Of a stretch of 64,000 nucleotides of DNA, positions 1 through 8,724 are shown one piece after another. The notes beneath the pieces are model-generated. The model had not been told where the DNA came from. It was given only the letters and a program-made list of their open reading frames with translations, and did no database searches. The stretch covers positions 7,673,001-7,737,000 of the forward strand of contig NZ_CP061800.1 of assembly GCF_017377395.1 (NCBI RefSeq), read 5' to 3'. The stretch is from Desulfonema magnum. Lineage in GTDB: Bacteria; Desulfobacterota; Desulfobacteria; Desulfobacterales; 4be13. The position numbers were made by a program, and so were the translations under genes. Every line of letters starts with the position of its first letter. The first letter of the stretch is position 1.

Positions 1-1148
1 AGGATAAAAAACAAAATGACACCCAGCATCATCAGGAGCGATCCGAAGGAGAATGCCTGGCGGAGTTCAAAAATATCCATCATCACACCCGCAATAAGGG
101 AACCTGACATCATTCCCATGCTGTGGGCCATGGTCATAATGGCCATGACAGACCCCATGGCCTCGGTTTGGTTTCCTTTTTGGACAGCCATTGCCATATG
201 CGGGGCCATGGAGATACCTCCCCCGAGTCCGACTCCTATATTGGCTAAAAAAAGATATCCAAACCCGTCTGCCCATACAAATGAGAACATGGAACAGCCG
301 GTGATCAGCCCGCCGGTGATCAGCATGGCTTTCTTATTCACCCTGTCTGCCAGAAATCCCATGGGTGTCTGCACCACTCCGCTGACAAACACGGCGAGCA
401 TGACAAGAAGGCCGATGCGTGAACTGGAAAGAGAAAAATCCTTATCTGCAAAAACCGGCAGGAAACTCCAGATAATCCCGATACATGCGGTATAAGCAAA
501 TCTGAAAAAAAACAGTCCGGCAATGACCCTGTCCCTGAGCAGAGGCTTCCATCCTACATGGAGGTCATTGTTGCATACAGTCTGCTCCGATTTTCTGGGC
601 GGAAGCAGAAAAAGGCTCAGAAAAAAACTCGCGAATGAAAGTATTCCCATACATAAGAAGGAAAACTGAAGACTGAAATGATCTTTAAGCACTCCGCCGG
701 CCAGGGGGCCGAGACTGAGCCCCAGGAAAACAGACATGTTGAAAACCCCTGTTGTAAAGCCTTCCCTGTCTTTGGGCGTTATGTCTCCGACATACGCGTG
801 AACCGTAGGCATGATCATGGCAGAGGCGATGCCCTGAACAAAGCGTATGGTAAGAAGATGCTCAATCGTGTCTGCAAACATGAAGGCAATTGAAACCAGC
901 CCGTAAGCGAGGAGTCCTGTCACAATATACGGTTTCCGTCCTTTCTCATCCGAGCGTTTGCCAAAATAAGGCAATAAACACGTTCTTGAAATGGAAAATA
1001 TTCCGAATACCATGGCAACATAAAAACCGCTGGCACCCAGATCATGGGCATAGACCGGCAGCAGCGGGATCACGATTCCGACCCCTATCAGCATCGTAAA
1101 CAGGGAAAAGAACAACGTTGCAAAAATTTTTTTATCTGCTTTTTTCAT
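1..1148 (-). CDS. MFS transporter, DHA1-like (3' end outside window)
   Basis: The minus-strand frame opens with ATG at 1148 and stays open to the window edge, giving about 382 residues, so only the last few residues are missing. The protein is highly hydrophobic with repeated membrane segments. It starts MKKADKKIFATLFFSLF, followed by a VGIVIPLLPVY segment typical of the first helix of drug/proton antiporters. The motif GKRSDEKGRKP (motif A, loop 2-3) lies near residue 62, and a second half-repeat ADRVNKK follows in the middle. Family knowledge: 12-helix proton-driven efflux in the inner membrane. The substrate cannot be read from sequence. It reads away from the IclR gene on the same strand, 346 bases apart with a repeat element between them, so it probably has its own promoter. 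Confidence 0.9.
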   Translation of the reverse strand, partial: MKKADKKIFATLFFSLFTMLIGVGIVIPLLPVYAHDLGASGFYVAMVFGIFSISRTCLLPYFGKRSDEKGRKPYIVTGLLAYGLVSIAFMFADTIEHLLTIRFVQGIASAMIMPTVHAYVGDITPKDREGFTTGVFNMSVFLGLSLGPLAGGVLKDHFSLQFSFLCMGILSFASFFLSLFLLPPRKSEQTVCNNDLHVGWKPLLRDRVIAGLFFFRFAYTACIGIIWSFLPVFADKDFSLSSSRIGLLVMLAVFVSGVVQTPMGFLADRVNKKAMLITGGLITGCSMFSFVWADGFGYLFLANIGVGLGGGISMAPHMAMAVQKGNQTEAMGSVMAIMTMAHSMGMMSGSLIAGVMMDIFELRQAFSFGSLLMMLGVILFFI

Positions 1149-1318
1149 GAACCATCTCCCTTATTTTAAAAGTGTTTCTGTGTTATTTTGGCAGGGCAAA
1201 ATGACGCAGGAAAAACAGAATGTATCATCAGATTAGGCGGCCAGAAGAAATGAAAAATACTGACATGCTTTTCATCAAAATAAAATCCGGGCACAACTCA
1301 TTAAGTTTGGCACTTTTT

Positions 1319-1468
1319 TAAGTACCTGATCAAAAATTTTTTATACATCTTTTTTTCTGTGAGCGGCAGAGAAACCCGGGTTTTTCCTTTTTCGGAGAAG
1401 CATCATTCCGGAAAAAAAGCCGGGTTTCTTCCCCGGGCAGATATTAAAAACTTATGGTCAGGTACTTA
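1319..1468. mobile_element. MITE-like element, TIR family 1 (copy a)
   Basis: The ends are inverted repeats: TAAGTACCTGATCAAAAA on the left and the reverse of TAAGTACCTGACCATAAG on the right. The interior holds an inverted pair GAAACCCGGGTTTTTCC / GGAAAAAAAGCCGGGTTTC. The same design recurs at 20984-21134 and, inverted, at 63192-63343. The same ends enclose an unrelated interior at 43916-44020. No coding capacity. Confidence 0.75.
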
Positions 1469-1494
1469 TTTTGATCTGCTGAATTTTTGAAATC

Positions 1495-2256
1495 CTATAA
1501 AGAAAAGCGAATCTCAATCTCTTTTGCTATTTTTTTTAAGAGTTCTGAATACTGAGGAATAAAACGATCTTCAAGCAATCCTTTCAGACCTACGGCCCAT
1601 ATCGCGACCTGTAAATTTTCTCTGTTTACATTTAAAGGAACGGCCAACGCCCGTATTCCTTCGCGATATTCCTCATAATCAAAAGCAATGCCCCTCTCAC
1701 GAACCTTTCTGATCTCTCTTTTGTATTTTTCATTGTCTGTAAATGAAAAGGGAGTAAATTTTTTCAATGGCTCCTGAGCTAAGATGTCATCAAGTTCAGC
1801 TTCGGACAACTGTGATAAGAGGGCTTTCCCGCCTGCTCCGGCAATCACGGGAAGGCTGGCACCCACTTCCGTGTAAACTTTTAATACCATGTAAGTATCT
1901 GCCTTATCCACGAGAACAGTCCTAAGCCCGGCACGGATTCCCAGGGATGTCGAAAGCCTGGTTTTCTGACTGATTTCTTCAAGATAAGGGTGAACTGTGC
2001 GGATCAGTTCAGAAGCCCGGCCAGCCGCCCTGCCCATGACATAAAGTCGGGTTCCGAAATGGAATTTATTGTCTGTTCCGTGTTCAAGTACTCCTAAATC
2101 AGCGAGCGTATGGACCATATTAAAGACCGTGCTTTTATTATATTTCAGCTTTTTGGATATCTCGCTGATTCCCAGCGGTTTTTTTTGTTTTATAAAAAGT
2201 TCCAAGATTTGAAAGCACTTGTCCAGGGCCGGGACTCTTTTAAATTCTTTTGGCAT
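1495..2256 (-). CDS. IclR family transcriptional regulator
   Basis: 253 residues. An N-terminal winged helix-turn-helix (about residues 8-65; LGISEISKKLKYNKSTVFNM) is followed by an IclR effector-binding domain (about 75-250) with the family motifs GKALLSQLSE and RERGIAFDYEEYREGIRALAVPL. Family knowledge: dimeric regulators that bind small organic acids and repress or activate neighbouring catabolic genes. The start is supported by a GGAAGGA ribosome site just before ATG at 2256. The divergent neighbour at 2553 (DUF3786 protein) and the MFS gene downstream are possible targets, but no operator was identified. Confidence 0.93.
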   Translation of the reverse strand: MPKEFKRVPALDKCFQILELFIKQKKPLGISEISKKLKYNKSTVFNMVHTLADLGVLEHGTDNKFHFGTRLYVMGRAAGRASELIRTVHPYLEEISQKTRLSTSLGIRAGLRTVLVDKADTYMVLKVYTEVGASLPVIAGAGGKALLSQLSEAELDDILAQEPLKKFTPFSFTDNEKYKREIRKVRERGIAFDYEEYREGIRALAVPLNVNRENLQVAIWAVGLKGLLEDRFIPQYSELLKKIAKEIEIRFSL

Positions 2257-2451
2257 ATTTTTCCTTCCGTAAAAAAAATGTTTTTTATATAAAACAACTG
2301 ATCTCTATATAGAACAAAAAGAAATGTACTGTCAATAAAAAAATCAAAAAATAAAGCATATCCCCCAAATGGGGGATGTTTTTTATTTTAAAATCTGATT
2401 GGTTGAATAAAGATATCTTTTAACAGGTATTGAAAAATTCTGATTATAACG

Positions 2452-2513
2452 GATTTAGGGGAGGGCCGACTAAGCCCTGTAAGGGCGACATATTTGTAGC
2501 ATTGATTATCGAG
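2452..2513. repeat. Half copy of the GGCCGACTAAGCCC repeat
   Basis: The string ATAACGGATTTAGGGGAGGG followed by CCGACTAAGCCCTGTAAGGG, then GCGACATATTTGTAGCA, matches one arm of the complete palindromic element at 7807-8010 and another half copy at 16427-16486. It lies about 40 bases before the ribosome site of the DUF3786 gene. Confidence 0.7.
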
Positions 2514-2552
2514 TATAACAAACAGCCTGATAAGGAAAAAGGAGGTTAATGT

Positions 2553-3356
2553 ATGGCTCAACTAAAGAATGTTATGGAAGTTTTTAAGTTACTTGACAAA
2601 TCAAATTGTAAAAAATGTAATGAACCCACCTGTATGGCCTTTGCTGCCGCAGTGTTCAAAGGGCAGAAGCAGCTCAGTGAATGCCCGCATCTTGATAAGG
2701 AGACCATTGAGAAGTATGACGGAGAGATATCCACTCAGATGACGATTGAACAGGAACAGTACGAAGCAATCGAACAGATGAAAAAGAAAATTGCCGAGAC
2801 AGACCTTCCTTCAGCAGCACAGAGGCTGGGTGAAATTTTTTCTGATGACAAGCTGACAATCAAGTGTCTTGGCAAAGATTTCAGTGTTGACACAAAGGGA
2901 AACATTATCACAGATATTCATGTGCATTCATGGATAGCCATCCCTGTGCTTGATTATATCATCAATGGTGCCGGCGTCCCTGTTTCAGAAAAATGGGTTC
3001 CGTTCAGAGAACTGGAAGGCGGGAAATCACGGTATCGGCTTTTTGGTCAGCGGTGTGAAGCTCCCTTGAAAAAAGTTGCTGATACCTATACGGATCTTTT
3101 TGAGGATATGATTCACCTTTTCAACGGAAGGCAGGTGGAAAATCATTATGAATCGGATATTTCACTTGTTTTGTATCCCCTCCCCAAAGTGCCGATTCTG
3201 ATTTGTTATTGGAAACCCGAGGACGGATTTGAATCAGATCTCAATATCTTTTTTGATTCAACAGCGGAAGAGAATCTCAGCATTGATTCCATCCATGCCC
3301 TTGGCACGGGCCTTGTGATAATGTTTGAAAAGCTTGCGCTAAGGCACGGTCTGTAA
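2553..3356 (+). CDS. Fe-S domain DUF3786 protein
   Basis: 267 residues, preceded by AAAGGAGG. The N-terminus has the four-cysteine pattern of the CdhD/AcsC-type Fe-S domain: CKKCNEPTC near residues 19-27, then C near 44 in LSECPHL. The rest (about 95-265) is the DUF3786 domain, with conserved stretches such as DIHVHSWIAIPVLDYI and WVPFRELEGG. Family knowledge: common in anaerobes, especially sulfate reducers and acetogens, function not established. A cytosolic 4Fe-4S redox or corrinoid-related role is inference. It stands alone, with a 7-bp repeat tract directly after the stop. Confidence 0.9.
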   Translation: MAQLKNVMEVFKLLDKSNCKKCNEPTCMAFAAAVFKGQKQLSECPHLDKETIEKYDGEISTQMTIEQEQYEAIEQMKKKIAETDLPSAAQRLGEIFSDDKLTIKCLGKDFSVDTKGNIITDIHVHSWIAIPVLDYIINGAGVPVSEKWVPFRELEGGKSRYRLFGQRCEAPLKKVADTYTDLFEDMIHLFNGRQVENHYESDISLVLYPLPKVPILICYWKPEDGFESDLNIFFDSTAEENLSIDSIHALGTGLVIMFEKLALRHGL

Positions 3357-3359
3357 TAG

Positions 3360-3388
3360 TGATTGGTGATTTGTGATTTGTGATTTGT
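3360..3388. repeat. 7-bp tandem repeat (TGATTTG)
   Basis: Four units of TGATTGG/TGATTTG begin four bases after the preceding stop codon. This is one of at least eleven short heptamer arrays in the window. Confidence 0.8.
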
Positions 3389-3453
3389 CTTTTGCCATGG
3401 CTTTCATCGTTCGTTGTGAGCGACAGGTCATGCCCATTTATATTCAGAAAATG

Positions 3454-3735
3454 TAGGGTGGGTGGAGCGAAGCGGAACCCACCTTATTCGGGTGTGTCCC
3501 ACCTTTCACACATCCGAAAAAATCAGCCGCAAAGACACAAAGACACAAAGGAACCGCGGAGAGACTTCGTGAGACTTTGTGTCTTCGTGCCTTCGTGGCA
3601 AAAAAACGGCTGCTCCCGCTTTTCACACATCCGAAAAAATCAGCCGCAAAGACACAAAGGAACCGCGGAGAGACTTCGTGAAACTTCGTGTCTTCGTGTC
3701 TTCGTGTCTTCGTGCCTTCGTGGCAAAAAAACGGA
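3454..3735. repeat. Interspersed repeat block (GGTGGGTGGAGCG and CACAAAG types)
   Basis: GTAGGGTGGGTGGAGCGAAG begins the block and matches the perfect hairpin at 28300-28367. From about 3504 come two tandem units of roughly 110 bases with CACATCCGAAAAAATCAGCC, CGCAAAGACACAAAG and CTTCGTGTCTTCGTGCCTTC. The same unit is repeated at 16494-16790 and 33165-33637. No open frame looks real here. Confidence 0.8.
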
Positions 3736-3957
3736 TGTGTCAAAAATTTCGATCTGCTGTTTACAGATAGCAAGTTGGATTATATAATAAATTGTAAACA
3801 TTGGTTTTACAACCTGTTAGAAACAGAATCCGGGATGACAAAATGGTCGGGATAACCATTAAAAAACAATTTTTGTACACTTTGGCTAAAATCGGTTTGC
3901 AAAACTTGGTCACTCAATATATAGATAACCCGTAAAAGGGTAAAAGGAGAATCATTC

Positions 3958-4167
3958 ATAATCAGCAGACGGAAAAAATTTTTAGCAATCTCGTCAACAA
4001 TCTCGTTCCCACGCTTCGCGTGGGAATGCAGCGCGGACGCTTCGCGTCCCGAATCCGCCTGACACGGGAGCAAGTCCCCATGCCGCAGGACGCGAAGCGT
4101 CCGAAAGGCATTCCCACGCGAAGCGTGGGAACGAGATATGTGTGTGAACTTTCCATCTACTGATAAT
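3958..4167. mobile_element. MITE-like element, TIR family 2 (copy a) with GC palindrome
   Basis: Terminal inverted repeats ATAATCAGCAGACGGAAAAA (left) and CTTTCCATCTACTGATAAT (right) match the ends of elements at 5906, 9277 and 16823. The interior (4002-4135) is a long hairpin: CTCGTTCCCACGCTTCGCGT with its inverse, enclosing a second GGACGCTTCGCGTCC pair. The same CGTTCCCACGCTTC word occurs near 20874 and 53856. Confidence 0.65.
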
Positions 4168-4241
4168 GGAAAAAATTATTTGAACTCAGAAACGGTATTG
4201 AACAGACGTGTTATGCTGATGCAATTGCTTTGTCAGGAGAG

Positions 4242-4402
4242 ATGAAAAAAATGGACAGAAACTATAAAATCAATAGAATCAATATGTTTTGTATTATTTT
4301 TATCCTCTGTCAAATAAATTAAATGCAGAAAAACGTTCAACGCGTTCTTTGGAAATCAGTAAAGATGACCTGCAACTGATACTGAAGGCTCATAAAAAAT
4401 AA
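4242..4402 (+). pseudogene. Possible remnant of a small exported protein
   Basis: A frame opens with ATG at 4242 after CAGGAGAG and encodes a basic start plus a hydrophobic run (MFCIIFILC) before a stop at 4320-4322. A second frame reads on without a stop as LNAEKRSTRSLEISKDDLQL and ends at 4402. Together they look like a signal peptide and mature part separated by a frameshift. No family recognised. The ending lies just upstream of the LolA-like gene. It could be chance. Confidence 0.25.
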
Positions 4403-4435
4403 TTGGCATCGAAAATCGCCATACGGAGGTTTAAA

Positions 4436-5317
4436 ATGAAAATCAAATTAATAATATTTCTTTTTTGTACACTATTTTTTAATATACAGACAGTATTTTG
4501 TGAAAATCCGTCTTTGACAACCACAACCACATTGCCCCCGGAAAATCCGTCTTTGACAACCACAACCACATTGCCCCCGGAAAATCCGTCTCTGACAACC
4601 ACAACCACGTTGCCCTCGGAAAATGAATCTTTGACAACTACAACCACGCTACCTTCGCAAAATGAATCTTTGACAACCACATTTCCCCCGAAAAATCCTT
4701 TTCCGACAGCAGCATTGCCGACAGAAGACTTGTCTTTGTCACTGGACAGGATCATGGATAAAGTTGAAAAACGGTATGAAGGTCAGGGCTTTATAGCACG
4801 TTTTGATCAAAAAGCGACTTTAAAGGCCATGGAACTGACAGATACGGCTTTTGGGAAAGTATTTATCAAACGCCCTGGCATGATGCGATGGGAATATGAA
4901 GTTCCTGAAAAACAAATTATCATTACAGACAGCAAAACATTGTGGATGTACCGCCCCGAAGATAATCAGGTGATGACCGGTAACGCCCCCACATATTTCG
5001 GAGATGGCAAAGGGGCCAGTTTTCTTTCAGATATAAAAGTCATCCGAAAAAATTTTATTGTTACGCTCGAAAAAAACAGTAATCCTGACTATCATATCCT
5101 GAAACTCGTGCCCAAAGAAAAAAAATACGACATAGACGCTATTTATTTGTCTATTTCAAAAACAACATCTGATGTGGCCCGAATTGTTACTTACAATTCA
5201 TATGGGGATGAAACCCTGATTGAACTGAGCAAATTCCAATTCAATCAGAATTTGGATGATGCCATGTTCAGTTTCACAATACCGGAAGGTACGGATATAT
5301 TGCAGCTTGAAGAATAG
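4436..5317 (+). CDS. lolA: LolA-like outer-membrane lipoprotein carrier with Thr-rich linker
   Basis: 293 residues from ATG at 4436, chosen because GGAGGT lies six bases before it; an upstream TTG at 4403 lacks this. A signal peptide (KLIIFLFCTLFFNIQTVFC) is followed by about five imperfect repeats of ENPSLTTTTTLPP (residues about 22-90). The LolA/LolA-like beta fold follows (about 98-290), with typical stretches FGKVFIKRPGMMRWEYEVP and TLWMYRPEDNQV. Family knowledge: periplasmic chaperone that moves lipoproteins from the inner to the outer membrane. The Thr/Pro tract is unusual for LolA and probably acts as a flexible spacer. The DNA of this tract is itself a tandem repeat, so its length may vary. 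LolB or the Lol ABC genes are not in the window. Confidence 0.85.
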   Translation: MKIKLIIFLFCTLFFNIQTVFCENPSLTTTTTLPPENPSLTTTTTLPPENPSLTTTTTLPSENESLTTTTTLPSQNESLTTTFPPKNPFPTAALPTEDLSLSLDRIMDKVEKRYEGQGFIARFDQKATLKAMELTDTAFGKVFIKRPGMMRWEYEVPEKQIIITDSKTLWMYRPEDNQVMTGNAPTYFGDGKGASFLSDIKVIRKNFIVTLEKNSNPDYHILKLVPKEKKYDIDAIYLSISKTTSDVARIVTYNSYGDETLIELSKFQFNQNLDDAMFSFTIPEGTDILQLEE

Positions 5318-5403
5318 CGAATTGGGTATTGGGAATCAGAGGGGGCAGGAGAGATGAAGCGTAAAGAACCTTCCTTGCGGACTTGCAGGTAAAAATTCGT
5401 TAA

Positions 5404-5583
5404 ACTCGATCATCAAATTTTTTTTGTCATTCCTGCGAAAGCAGGAATCGCAACTTCCGGAATCGTGGCATGGGCCAAAAACAGATTCCTGATTTCGCAG
5501 ACTTCGGCAGGCTCAGTCGGTCGTCGGACGGAATGACAGACTGTCCTGCCGGATCGGACAAAAAAATCTGACCATCAGGTTAA
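5404..5583. mobile_element. MITE-like element, TIR family 3 (copy a)
   Basis: The left end ACTCGATCATCAAATTTTTT and the right end AATCTGACCATCAGGTT are imperfect inverses. The interior begins GTCATTCCTGCGAAAGCAGG and ends CGGACGGAATGACAGAC. It contains a single GGCAGGCTCAGTCGG unit, which is amplified in the copy at 13509. Confidence 0.65.
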
Positions 5584-5744
5584 AGATAAAAATGTTTTAA
5601 TTTTTCTAATAGTTAAAACTTAACTGCTGACACTTGAAATGAAACTGTAAGAAAAAAGTTGTTTTTGTCCCTGAAAAATGTAAATGACTATCAGCAGATT
5701 ATAACAAAAAGAACCTCTGTTAAAATGCTGTTTCTGAAAACAAA

Positions 5745-5803
5745 CGCTCATGAAAAATCCTGTTTTTTCACTCCGGTTATGAAATTTTCAGTGAAAACAG
5801 ATA
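5745..5803. repeat. AACGCTCATGAAAAA repeat
   Basis: AACGCTCATGAAAAATCCTG followed by CTCCGGTTATGAAATTTTCA and GTGAAAACAG recurs with changes at 9568-9650, 21652-21705 and, inverted, at 33052-33110. The flanking stretch 5584-5905 shows no credible gene. Confidence 0.55.
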
Positions 5804-5905
5804 AAAGCTCCGGGGCTTCAGAAAGTATTTTCATGGTAACGGAGTATTCGGCATTCCGGAAGGTTACCTGTTTATATCTGATAACGTATTCCTGCTATGC
5901 CAGGA

Positions 5906-6241
5906 ATAATCAGTAGATCGAAAAGTTTCCGGATTGTGTGCGGGACAGCAAAGAAACCCTGCTTTTTTTTCAGGACGGGACGCTCTCCCGCCGGAAAAAG
6001 CCGGGTTTCTCCCCATATGCATCAGGCTAAGAATGCGGGACGGCTGCCGGACGGGGTTTGCAACCCCGTCCGAAACGTTTGCGGGCGGCGATCCGGAAAA
6101 TATTCCGGACGGGGTTGCAAACCCCGTCCGGCAAAATCAGAGTTAATAAAAACAGTAGGTTGTAATCTTAGCCTGATGCATATGGGGTTTCTCCCCCGTC
6201 CGCCCTGTGACAGCCTGAAAACTTTTCGATCTACTGATAAT
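5906..6241. mobile_element. MITE-like element, TIR family 2 (copy b)
   Basis: The ends ATAATCAGTAGATCGAAAAG and CTTTTCGATCTACTGATAAT are perfect inverses over about 20 bases. The interior has an AAACCC..GGGTTTC pair, then CCCCATATGCATCAGGCTAA and its inverse, and two facing copies of GACGGGGTTTGCAACCCCGT-type palindromes. The copy at 9277 shares most of this interior. Confidence 0.75.
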
Positions 6242-6360
6242 ATGCAAATGAGTTTTTATGATTGGTATCAGACCAAAGGGACAGACCCGCCTGAGCGCGG
6301 GACACCGAACTTTTTTGACATGCCAGGTTCGGTATAAAGAAAGGGATTCACAATTTTATT

Positions 6361-7734
6361 ATGGCAAATAATGCACGTCAGACCGCACTTTTCATCCTGA
6401 ATACCCTCGATAAAAAGCGCACTCCCCTCCTCGACAACATACTGGAAGACGTTCTTGATCAGGATTCTCCGCTCTCACGCAGAGATCGGTCTTTGCTCTA
6501 TGCCTTGGTATATGGTGTTCTGAGATGGCGAGGCAGCCTTGACTGGATCATCGGGTATTTTTCCAAAACCCGCTTAAACAAAATAGATCACCGAGTATTA
6601 AATGTGCTTAGGATCGGACTTTTCCAGATGATATATTTGGACAGAATTCCTGTTTCCGCTGCTGTGAACACATCTGTTGAAATGACAAAATCCTTTGCAG
6701 CCCCCTGGGTGGTGCGGTTTGTAAACGCACTCTTGCGGAATGCTGCCAGGAGATATAAAACTGTTCCCTTTCCGAATATTGACAAAAACCCTGTGGCAGC
6801 ACTGGCAGCGGCAAAATCATTTCCCAAATGGCTCATAGAAAGATGGCTGGCCCGCCTGGGGATCGAAGAAACCGGGAAACTTTGTGATGCGATCAACACC
6901 ATCCCGCCGATTACCATACGCACCAACACACTCAGATCCAACCGCGAGCAACTGATAAATGCCCTTGAATCCGATGTTGAAAAAATGAAACCAACACCTT
7001 ATGCACCGGACGGATTATCTTTTTTCAACCCCAAGATACTGATTTCAGAGATGGATACCTTTAAAAACGGATGGTTTCAGGTTCAGGATGAGGCAGCGCA
7101 ACTGGTCACATGCCTGCTAAATCCCCGGGCCGGAGACACTGTTTTGGATGCGTGCGCGGGTCTGGGCGGAAAAACCGGACATATTGCACAGATGATGCAA
7201 AATCAGGGGCATATTGTGTCTCTGGACTGTGAAAAGAAAAAACTGCTGCGGCTCAGAAATGAAACAGAACGCCTCGGGATTTCCATTGTTGAAACCTGTG
7301 TGCATGACCTGTATGAGCCTTTTGAAAAGAAAAAACCGTCTTTTTTCAAAATTCCCGGTTTTTGCGGTTTTGACCGTATCCTTCTGGATGCTCCGTGTTC
7401 GGGTCTCGGGGTATTGCGAAGAAATCCGGATACCAAATGGTCTGTTTCGAAAAAAAATCTGAAACGTTATAAACAAAAACAGATAAAATTTCTGAATAAC
7501 GTGGCCCCGCTTGTCAAACCAGGGGGGATTCTGGTCTATGCCGTATGCAGTACAGAACCGGAAGAAAATGAAGCCGTGGCAGAAGCTTTCCTGAATCAGC
7601 ATCCGGAGTTTGAAACTGGAAAACGGAAAACGGAAAACGGAAAACGGAAAACTTTTCCACATCTTGATAATATGGACGGTTTTTTTTCAATTCGTTTCAA
7701 ACGAGTGCCCGATCAGACTGATTTTGACAGATAA
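6361..7734 (+). CDS. rsmB: 16S rRNA (cytosine-967-C5)-methyltransferase RsmB
   Basis: 457 residues. An N-terminal NusB-like RNA-binding domain (about 5-140; SRRDRSLLYALVYGVLRW) precedes a SAM-dependent methyltransferase domain (about 170-450). Visible motifs are DACAGLGGKTGHIAQ (SAM loop), LLDAPCSGLGVLRRNPD (motif IV with one catalytic-site Cys) and LVYAVCSTEPEENE (motif VI with the nucleophile Cys). It methylates C967 of 16S rRNA. Oddity: near the C-terminus five perfect GGAAAAC units (7618-7652) are translated as GKRKTENGKRKT, so a change of unit number would shift the frame of the last about 28 codons. Confidence 0.95.
   Translation: MANNARQTALFILNTLDKKRTPLLDNILEDVLDQDSPLSRRDRSLLYALVYGVLRWRGSLDWIIGYFSKTRLNKIDHRVLNVLRIGLFQMIYLDRIPVSAAVNTSVEMTKSFAAPWVVRFVNALLRNAARRYKTVPFPNIDKNPVAALAAAKSFPKWLIERWLARLGIEETGKLCDAINTIPPITIRTNTLRSNREQLINALESDVEKMKPTPYAPDGLSFFNPKILISEMDTFKNGWFQVQDEAAQLVTCLLNPRAGDTVLDACAGLGGKTGHIAQMMQNQGHIVSLDCEKKKLLRLRNETERLGISIVETCVHDLYEPFEKKKPSFFKIPGFCGFDRILLDAPCSGLGVLRRNPDTKWSVSKKNLKRYKQKQIKFLNNVAPLVKPGGILVYAVCSTEPEENEAVAEAFLNQHPEFETGKRKTENGKRKTFPHLDNMDGFFSIRFKRVPDQTDFDR
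7618..7652 (+). repeat. Intragenic 7-bp tandem repeat (GGAAAAC x5)
   Basis: Five perfect units lie inside the end of rsmB. Because seven is not a multiple of three, gain or loss of a unit alters the reading frame of the last codons. Confidence 0.9.
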
Positions 7735-7806
7735 AATTTGAGTTGAAAACAACACAGATTATGTTTAGTCAGGCTTGATTAATATTTAATAAGGATAAGG
7801 ATAAGT

Positions 7807-8010
7807 CTCTGTTATTATGCCGGGCCGTCCAAGCCCCGTGGGGGCGGCATATTTGCAGCATTCATCATGCTTAGGTAATTCCAAACGGATCCGGAGTGCA
7901 AAAATTATATTTTTGCGCCTGCGAAAAAGCATTTTTCGCACTCCGGATGCTACAAATATGCCGCCCTTACAGGGCTTGGTCGGCCCTCCCCTAAATCCGT
8001 TATAATCAGC
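7807..8010. repeat. Complete palindromic repeat with GGCATATTTGCAGCA arms
   Basis: The outer arms are GGGCGGCATATTTGCAGCAT and ATGCTACAAATATGCCGCCC, extended by CCAAGCCCCGTGGGGG and CTTACAGGGCTTGGTCGGCC. The centre is a second hairpin, CCGGAGTGCAAAAATTATAT with its inverse ending CGCACTCCGG, which occurs alone at 28680-28750. The element lies between rsmB and rpe. A related one is at 39761-39898; half copies are at 2452 and 16427. Confidence 0.75.
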
Positions 8011-8051
8011 AAATAACAAAAAACAACAAATCACAAAAAAAGGAAATGATT

Positions 8052-8708
8052 ATGAAGCTTATTGCGCCGTCAATACTGTCGGCAGATTTTTCAAAATTGG
8101 GAGAAGAGATAAAAGCAGTTGAAGACGCGGGGGCGGACTGGATACATATTGATGTCATGGACGGGCATTTTGTTCCGAATATCACCATGGGACCCATTGT
8201 TGTTGAGGCTGTGAAGCGGGTAACATCTCTTCCCCTTGATGTCCACCTGATGATTGAGAACCCGGATCGCTATGTTTCAGATTTTGCAAAAGCAGGCGCG
8301 ACACTGATTTCCGTTCAGGTGGAAGCGTGTGTGCATCTGAACAGGACAATCCAGATGATAAGAGAAGCTGGGGCGCGTCCGGGGGTTGTTCTGAACCCTT
8401 CAACGCCGCTTTCTTCCATTGAATGGGTTTTGGAACATACTGACTTTGTGCTGATTATGAGCGTCAATCCGGGATTCGGGGGGCAGGCGTTTATTGAAAA
8501 CAGTATTGACAAAATCAAATCGCTTCGTAAAATGATTCAGGACAGAGGGCTTTCCACACTGATTCAGATTGATGGCGGTGTCAACGAAAAAACCATAGAA
8601 AAGATTTCCCTCGCAGGCACGGATGCCTTTGTGGCAGGGTCGGCGATTTTCGGAAGTCCGAATTATAAGCAGACAATAGACAGCTTCAGGAAAAAAATCG
8701 GAAAATAA
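8052..8708 (+). CDS. rpe: Ribulose-phosphate 3-epimerase
   Basis: 218 residues when started at ATG 8052, which is seven to eight bases after AGGA; the in-frame ATG at 8046 is too close to that site. TIM-barrel motifs are complete: KLIAPSILSADFSKLGEE, HIDVMDGHFVPNITMGP (metal-binding His and Asp), HLMIENPD, VNPGFGGQAFI and QIDGGVNEKT with the second catalytic Asp. It interconverts ribulose-5-phosphate and xylulose-5-phosphate in the cytosolic pentose phosphate pathway. It is 16 bases upstream of aroQ and probably cotranscribed; pentose phosphates also feed the shikimate pathway through erythrose-4-phosphate. Confidence 0.96.
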   Translation: MKLIAPSILSADFSKLGEEIKAVEDAGADWIHIDVMDGHFVPNITMGPIVVEAVKRVTSLPLDVHLMIENPDRYVSDFAKAGATLISVQVEACVHLNRTIQMIREAGARPGVVLNPSTPLSSIEWVLEHTDFVLIMSVNPGFGGQAFIENSIDKIKSLRKMIQDRGLSTLIQIDGGVNEKTIEKISLAGTDAFVAGSAIFGSPNYKQTIDSFRKKIGK

Positions 8709-8724
8709 TTTATGAGGGATAACA

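Noticed and set aside
3807-4073. 88-residue minus-strand frame ending PDHFVIPDSVSNRL
   Set aside because: Half of it is encoded by a family 2 element; no recognisable domain or ribosome site.
4390-4755. Minus-strand frame with NVVVVVKDGFS repeats
   Set aside because: Shadow of the Thr-rich repeat of the LolA-like gene on the other strand.
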